A DNA stretch of 11,185 nt, taken from DSAR01 sp034437315 (GTDB lineage: Bacteria; Chloroflexota; Anaerolineae; B4-G1). The DNA lies in assembly GCA_034437315.1 (NCBI GenBank), contig DAOTUC010000047.1, positions 1-11,185 on the forward strand, read 5' to 3'. The notes beneath the pieces were generated by a model, which was given only the letters and a program-made list of their open reading frames with translations, was not told where the DNA came from and did no database searches. A program made the position numbers and the translations under genes. Shown here piece after piece: positions 8,153 through 11,185 of this stretch. The first letter of the stretch is position 1, and each line of letters begins with the position of its first letter.

Positions 8153-8782
8153 ATGTCCAATAACCGCCACGCTCTGATCATCGCTAGTTACGAATACCAG
8201 GACCCCGAACTGCGCCAACTTGTCGCCCCGGCCCACGACGCCGAGGCGCTGGCGCGTGTCCTCCAGAATCCTGACATCGGCGATTTCCAGGTCCAAACGC
8301 TCCTCAACGAGCCCTCCTACAAGGTCTGTCAGGCGATAGAGATCTTCTTCGCTGACCGCCGACGGGATGACTTGCTACTGCTCTTCTTTTCCGGTCACGG
8401 CGTCAAGGACGAGAATGGACATCTCTACTTCGCCACTTCTGACACTCGGCGCAGGTGGCTTATATCGACCGCTGTGTGGGCCAATTTTATCAACCGGGTG
8501 ATGCGCCGGAGTCGCTCGCGGAAGCAGGTGCTGTTGTTGGATTGCTGTTACAGCGGGGCTTTTGCGCGGGGGATGGTTGCCAAGACGAGTATGGACGTTG
8601 GCGCCAAGGAGCGCTTTGAGGGGCATGGGCGTGTGGTGCTGACAGCCTCCGACGCGATGCAGTATGCTTTCGAGGGAAGTGAGGTTACGGGCAAAGGTGT
8701 GCAGTCCGTTACCAAAGGCCGGGGAAATGGGACTTTGACGTACAAGGTGAAGTTGTCATCGCTAAAAACCCAAACCCGGTAG
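8153..8782 (+). CDS. Caspase-like (peptidase C14 / metacaspase) domain, truncated and cut off from its receptor half
   Basis: A caspase-fold cysteine peptidase domain of 209 residues. The dyad is visible: H82 in FFSGHGVKDENG and the cysteine of DCCYSG (C131/C132, the second being the usual catalytic one). The core is typical through LTASDAMQYAFEG and GKGVQSV at 181-186. From codon 187 (base 8711) the sequence stops resembling the family. Read in another frame, bases 8713-8781 give QRPGKWDFDVQGEVVIAKNP, which is the expected continuation and runs into the next gene. About 40 family residues after SV, including the end of the caspase fold, are therefore missing, and the frame is shifted. Such proteases can kill or remodel the cell when activated by a sensor. 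Activity of this truncated form is doubtful. It starts three bases after hsdR. Confidence 0.88.
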   Translation: MSNNRHALIIASYEYQDPELRQLVAPAHDAEALARVLQNPDIGDFQVQTLLNEPSYKVCQAIEIFFADRRRDDLLLLFFSGHGVKDENGHLYFATSDTRRRWLISTAVWANFINRVMRRSRSRKQVLLLDCCYSGAFARGMVAKTSMDVGAKERFEGHGRVVLTASDAMQYAFEGSEVTGKGVQSVTKGRGNGTLTYKVKLSSLKTQTR

Positions 8783-10245
8783 TGGAACCTGCTGAACTAC
8801 CACCGGGATTAATGGCGGCAATTGAAAGCCCATTCGCAGGTGTGCGTAAGGGTGCGATAGATGAACTGAATCGTTTTTTACACGGCAGTCATCCCGGGTT
8901 GGCGCTGGCAGCGCACGAGGTGTTGCAGCGTCTGACAGAGGACGACAGTCGTCAGGTTTCGATCGCGGCTAGTAAGAGTCTTGCCGCCTATGACGAGGCC
9001 CAACGTCCGGAGGTCAAGGAAGCCCCCGTTGAGCCTGAACGCTCCCGCCCGCCGATGCAGCCGCCCAAACGCCCAGCCTGGCGGGAGGCGTTGGGCGCTT
9101 TCTACGGCCGGTTAACACGCCTCTTGATGGGATTACAACCGAACTGGGGTTGGATCGCAGGCGGGGCGACCATTGTAATGCTTGTGATGATGGGTCTGTT
9201 GAGCCGGGGATTTGGCCTCTGGCCTGAATCGGGGCCAGACGGGACACCTACCCAAGCGTCGTCAGTGGCGCTTCTAGAGCCGACGTATACCCCCACGATA
9301 GAACCGACGTCAACGAGCACGTTTACTCCCCGACCAACGCTGACGCCAACGTCAACGCCAAGACCGAGCGCCACACCCACCTCAACGCCGAAGCCCTCTC
9401 CGACGCGCCCCCCTGACGTTCCACCCGCCGCTGCTTCGCTGGGCGATACCTGGACGCGCCCCGTCGACAATGCGGTGATGGTATACGTCCCGGCGGGAGA
9501 GTTCCAGATGGGCAGTATGGATGGCTATGATGATGAGCAACCGGCCCACACCGTGTCGCTGGATGGCTTCTGGATCGACAAGCACGAGGTGACCAATGCC
9601 CAATTTGCGGCCTTCCTGAACAAGGAGGGGAATCAGAAAGAGGGCGGTGCGACCTGGTTGGATCTGGATAGCGATGGTTGTTTGATTGAGCAGAGCGGCG
9701 GCGAGTTTCGTCCCAAGCCCGGTTACGCCGATCATCCGGTGGTCGTGGTTTCCTGGTATGACGCCATTGCCTTCTGCAAATGGTTGAGCGAGGAGACTGA
9801 CAAGGATTTCTCACTGCCCAGCGAGGCCGAATGGGAGAAAGCGGCGAGGGGCATTGAGGGTCGTATCTATCCCTGGGGAGATAAATCTCCCACGGCTAAC
9901 CTGTGCAATTTTAGCCGTAATGTTGGCGATACGACGCCGGTGGGAAAATACTCACCGAAGGGAGATAGTCCCTACGGTTGCGCCGATATGGCGGGTAACG
10001 TTTGGGAGTGGACACGGAGCTTGTGGGGGACGGATTGGAAAAAGCCAGACTTTGGCTATCCTTACGATCCAAAGGATGGGCGAGAGAATCTGGAAGGAAG
10101 TGGCCGCCGCGCAAAACCCGGCGGCTCGTTCTACAGTACCGTTAATGGCGTCCGCTGCGCTTATCGCCTCTACTGGAGTCCGCGCGGTCGCGGCGGGTCC
10201 CGCGGGTTTCGCTTGGTGGCGTCCCCATTTACCTCTGGAATCTGA
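8782..10245 (+). CDS. Membrane-anchored FGE-sulfatase / C-type lectin-fold protein, receptor half of a split caspase fusion
   Basis: A 487-residue ORF starting at a GTG that overlaps the caspase stop (TAGTG). It has no visible Shine-Dalgarno site, so it could be made only by reinitiation. Order of parts: HEAT-like helices at about 11-70; a basic segment at about 95-117; a membrane helix at about 124-140 (IAGGATIVMLVMMGLL); a Thr/Pro stalk at about 168-211; and an FGE-sulfatase (SUMF1-like) domain at 222-483, with YVPAGEFQMGS, LPSEAEWEKAARG and GCADMAGNVWEWTRS. Positive-inside charges predict cytoplasmic HEAT helices and an external C-terminal domain. Enzymatic FGE cysteines appear to be absent: only C459 is present in the C-terminal segment. 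This suggests a ligand-binding lectin fold rather than formylglycine synthesis. The end, GGSFYSTVNGVRCAYR through GFRLVASPF, resembles a DGR variable region. The same frame is open upstream to 8713, so the gene was once joined to the caspase. Confidence 0.88.
   Translation: MEPAELPPGLMAAIESPFAGVRKGAIDELNRFLHGSHPGLALAAHEVLQRLTEDDSRQVSIAASKSLAAYDEAQRPEVKEAPVEPERSRPPMQPPKRPAWREALGAFYGRLTRLLMGLQPNWGWIAGGATIVMLVMMGLLSRGFGLWPESGPDGTPTQASSVALLEPTYTPTIEPTSTSTFTPRPTLTPTSTPRPSATPTSTPKPSPTRPPDVPPAAASLGDTWTRPVDNAVMVYVPAGEFQMGSMDGYDDEQPAHTVSLDGFWIDKHEVTNAQFAAFLNKEGNQKEGGATWLDLDSDGCLIEQSGGEFRPKPGYADHPVVVVSWYDAIAFCKWLSEETDKDFSLPSEAEWEKAARGIEGRIYPWGDKSPTANLCNFSRNVGDTTPVGKYSPKGDSPYGCADMAGNVWEWTRSLWGTDWKKPDFGYPYDPKDGRENLEGSGRRAKPGGSFYSTVNGVRCAYRLYWSPRGRGGSRGFRLVASPFTSGI
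9283..9414 (+). repeat. Thr/Pro low-complexity coding repeat (stalk)
   Basis: Irregular tandem ACGCC / ACGTC / ACCCC units encode a TPT/STP-rich segment of about 44 residues between the membrane helix and the FGE-type domain, the usual make-up of an extracellular stalk. It is prone to length change. Confidence 0.75.
10120..10212 (+). other. Candidate DGR variable region at the 3' end of the FGE-type gene
   Basis: Codons for GGSFYSTVNGVRCAYR and then LYWSPRGRGGSRGFR align, from memory, with DGR targets of the form GGSW-variable-RCAYR-variable-P-variable-GFR. Nearly all codons at the presumed variable places end in C or T, as expected if they derive from AAY codons by adenine mutagenesis. Adenines are scarce (about 8 in 81 bases at 10126-10206). 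No template repeat or reverse transcriptase is present in the window, so this remains a candidate. Confidence 0.5.
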
Positions 10246-10294
10246 AGTCTTTGAACTCTGAATCTCTGAAAGTCTGTACTCTTGGGGGAGGGGG

Positions 10295-10309
10295 GCTGCC
10301 GGAGGCAGC
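10295..10309. repeat. Perfect 6-bp stem hairpin
   Basis: GCTGCC, loop GGA, GGCAGC. It sits between two G-rich runs and 50 bases after the FGE-type gene stop. Confidence 0.7.
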
Positions 10310-10310
10310 A

Positions 10311-10352
10311 TGGGGAGGGGGCCTACCTTGCAGGTAGGTTTCCCCCTCCCCA
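10311..10352. repeat. Long GC-rich inverted repeat
   Basis: The left arm is TGGGGAGGGGG (10311-10321) plus CCTACC (10322-10327). The loop is TTGCA. The right arm is GGTAGG (10333-10338), a TTT bulge and CCCCCTCCCCA (10342-10352). That makes 17 paired bases and one bulge, a strong hairpin or cruciform with no T-tract after it. Confidence 0.8.
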
Positions 10353-10374
10353 GGATTGAAACCGCAACGACAAG

Positions 10375-10408
10375 GCCGCTCGCGACCAGCGCTAGCGGCG
10401 GATTTTTT
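10375..10408 (+). terminator. Probable intrinsic terminator for the operon
   Basis: GCCGCTCGC at 10375-10383 pairs with GCTAGCGGC at 10391-10399 (one mismatch, seven-base loop), followed by a short GGA and six T at 10403-10408. It is well placed to end transcription 130 bases after the FGE-type gene. Confidence 0.6.
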
Positions 10409-10429
10409 GGGTGAGGGGACGAGGGCGCA

Positions 10430-10817
10430 ATGGCAAAGCGAGCAATTTCCGAACCGCCGCACTTGACCTGGACTGCCAGGTACCGGCTGGGCCAGATGAG
10501 CGGCGACGCTTACCGAAAAGCGTCAAGGTCGAGACGGAACCGGCGGGCCGGATGCTTGCCTCGTGGGAGATCAGCGCGCTGTTGGCCGCCTGCGCCGACG
10601 ATCCCACGGCGGCGGGGGTCCGGGACGCGGCGATGATCGCGTTATGGGCCGTGGCCGGGCCGGGTTGGAACACGTCTCGCCCCACGACCTGAGCACGGCC
10701 CAGAAAATCGCCGGGCACGCCGAGCCGAAGACGACCGCCCGCTACGACCAGCGCGGCGAGCGGGCCAAGCAGGCCGCCGCGGCGAAGATGACGGTGGATT
10801 ACGCCGGGATGCGGTGA
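10430..10817 (+). pseudogene. Tyrosine recombinase / phage-type integrase relic
   Basis: Pieces of a tyrosine recombinase lie in order but in different frames. TWTARYRLGQMSGDAYRKA (frame from 10430) resembles the end of the SAM-like DNA-binding domain. Then SWEISALLAACADDPTAAGV with RDAAMIALWAVAG (about 10562-10653) is the start of the catalytic domain. AGLEHVSPHDL joined directly to STAQKIAGHAEPKTTARYDQRGE (about 10659-10770) is the C-terminal part, with the box-C histidine and catalytic tyrosine. Lost are the N-terminus, roughly 100 residues including the first catalytic arginine, and the segment normally between SPHDL and DLSTAQ. At least two frame changes separate the fragments, so it cannot be active. 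It indicates past integration of a mobile element beside the operon. Confidence 0.8.
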
Positions 10818-11007
10818 GTAACTCCCGGGAGAGCGTGGGTTTTCGAAGCAAATCGCAAGCGCAAACCGCTTAAAATGGCTCAGAACGCCCGTAGATGAAC
10901 TCAAGGAAAACGAAGCTGGGATTGATGTGCGCAACAAACCGTGCAGCGGGCAACCTCGTGCGTTTAAACCCCCTTGGATTTGCTTCGTTTTCCCGCGTAG
11001 CGATAAC
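10818..11007. other. Non-coding region with overlapping inverted repeats
   Basis: No credible gene was found. GATTTGCTTCG at 10977-10987 is the exact reverse complement of 10844-10854. GCTTCGTTTTCC at 10982-10993 is the exact reverse complement of 10905-10916. The two pairings share the right arm and exclude one another. A small hairpin (AAGCG at 10857-10861, CGCTT at 10867-10871) lies between the left arms, and a CTCCCGGGAG palindrome lies just after the recombinase relic. Confidence 0.6.
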
Positions 11008-11036
11008 TTGTCACCACTCTCTCCCTGTGCTAAAAT
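11008..11036 (+). promoter_or_regulatory. Sigma70-like promoter
   Basis: TTGTCA at 11008-11013, a 17-base spacer, then TAAAAT at 11031-11036: five of six matches to each consensus at ideal spacing. Transcription would begin near 11043 and run rightward toward the end of the window, where no ORF is convincing. Confidence 0.55.
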
Positions 11037-11114
11037 CAATGCAAGAGCGTGAAGGGCGCCGGGACCTGCACCTGAAGCGAGGCATCCCCGTCATGTCCTA
11101 GCGCCCGCACAAAG

Positions 11115-11148
11115 AAAAAAGCCCCGTGACCCTGACCGGTCCGAGGCT
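11115..11148 (-). terminator. Intrinsic terminator on the minus strand
   Basis: Read on the minus strand, AGCCTCG GACC pairs with GGTC and CGGGGCT around loop GGTCAG (11 pairs including one G-T, one bulged A), followed by six T (11120 down to 11115). It implies a leftward gene or RNA ending here, starting beyond the right edge. Confidence 0.7.
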
Positions 11149-11185
11149 GTGCAATGGCGTTGTTCATAACCCCGCCATTGCACAG
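11147..11185. repeat. Perfect 13-bp inverted repeat at the right edge
   Basis: CTGTGCAATGGCG (11147-11159) and CGCCATTGCACAG (11173-11185) are exact reverse complements with a 13-base loop. The window ends exactly at the arm, so the repeat may extend. It could be a terminator hairpin for the plus-strand promoter, part of a structured minus-strand RNA, or a mobile-element end. Confidence 0.8.

Larger units (their letters stand above)
10246..10374. other. Intergenic region with a G-rich tract and short repeats
   Basis: Directly after the stop, TCTGAA-like units recur (10240-10277). A G-rich tract follows, with runs at 10284-10288, 10290-10295, 10312-10315 and 10317-10321 that could form a G-quadruplex with a hairpin loop. 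No gene is apparent. Confidence 0.5.

Noticed and set aside
5501..8296. Very long minus-strand open frame (931 codons) opposite hsdR
   Set aside because: Low-complexity antisense product of biased codon use. The plus strand encodes every HsdR motif, and no Shine-Dalgarno site or family resemblance supports the antisense.
10337..10363. CRISPR array
   Set aside because: Only one copy of the repeat-like sequence, with no spacing pattern and no cas genes.
10895..11101. Small plus-strand ORF of 68 codons
   Set aside because: It has no good ribosome site, overlaps inverted repeats and a promoter, and shows no family resemblance.
10246..11185. DGR template repeat downstream of the candidate variable region
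   Set aside because: Neither strand shows an A-rich near copy of 10120-10212, and no reverse transcriptase is encoded in the window.
11147..11185. Integron attC-like site
   Set aside because: The hairpin is a plain perfect inverted repeat without the paired core sites or extrahelical bases expected of attC.

Overview
The window is GC-rich bacterial DNA carrying a type I restriction-modification (R-M) operon with accessory genes, all on the plus strand. Behind it lies a remarkable caspase-like/receptor-like gene pair, then a recombinase relic and a non-coding tail. No rRNA, tRNA or core metabolic gene anchors the taxonomy. Protein style, the dispersed short repeat inside hsdS, the caspase/FGE-type architecture and the integrase relic all recall Chloroflexota (Anaerolineae-like). 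That assignment is inference from memory of families, not a search.

Layout. 1-206 is a non-coding leader. 207-2290 is hsdM (N6-adenine methyltransferase), broken by one missing base near 569. 2321-2560 and 2560-2931 are an antitoxin / PIN-domain VapC-like toxin pair, start and stop overlapping. 2928-4283 is hsdS (specificity), overlapping the toxin stop by GTGA. 4301-5215 is a PD-(D/E)XK nuclease with a DUF5655-like C-terminus. 5253-8149 is hsdR (restriction/translocation), broken by one missing base near 5534. 8153-8782 is a caspase-like peptidase whose ribosome site lies in the end of hsdR. 8782-10245 encodes HEAT-like helices, one membrane helix, a Thr/Pro stalk and an FGE-sulfatase/C-type-lectin domain. 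10246-10429 holds GC-rich hairpins and a terminator. 10430-10817 is a decayed tyrosine recombinase. 10818-11185 has no credible gene but contains inverted repeats, a good sigma70-like promoter and a minus-strand terminator.

Main point of interest. The caspase ORF and the FGE ORF look like two halves of one former protein. Reading frame 8713-8781, hidden behind the caspase ORF's divergent tail, continues directly into the second ORF. The intact protein would have had a cytoplasmic caspase, a single membrane pass and an extracellular lectin-fold domain. The last 30 or so codons of that domain resemble the variable region of a diversity-generating retroelement (DGR) target. No template repeat or reverse transcriptase is in the window.

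How the genes would work together. HsdM and HsdS methylate host DNA, and HsdM, HsdS and HsdR cut unmodified DNA. The toxin-antitoxin pair, the extra nuclease and the caspase are plausible added defence or abortive-infection functions on the same transcript. As given, hsdM, hsdR and the caspase-receptor gene are all disrupted. The two single-base shifts may be sequencing errors or recent mutations; the caspase-gene junction needs a larger deletion.
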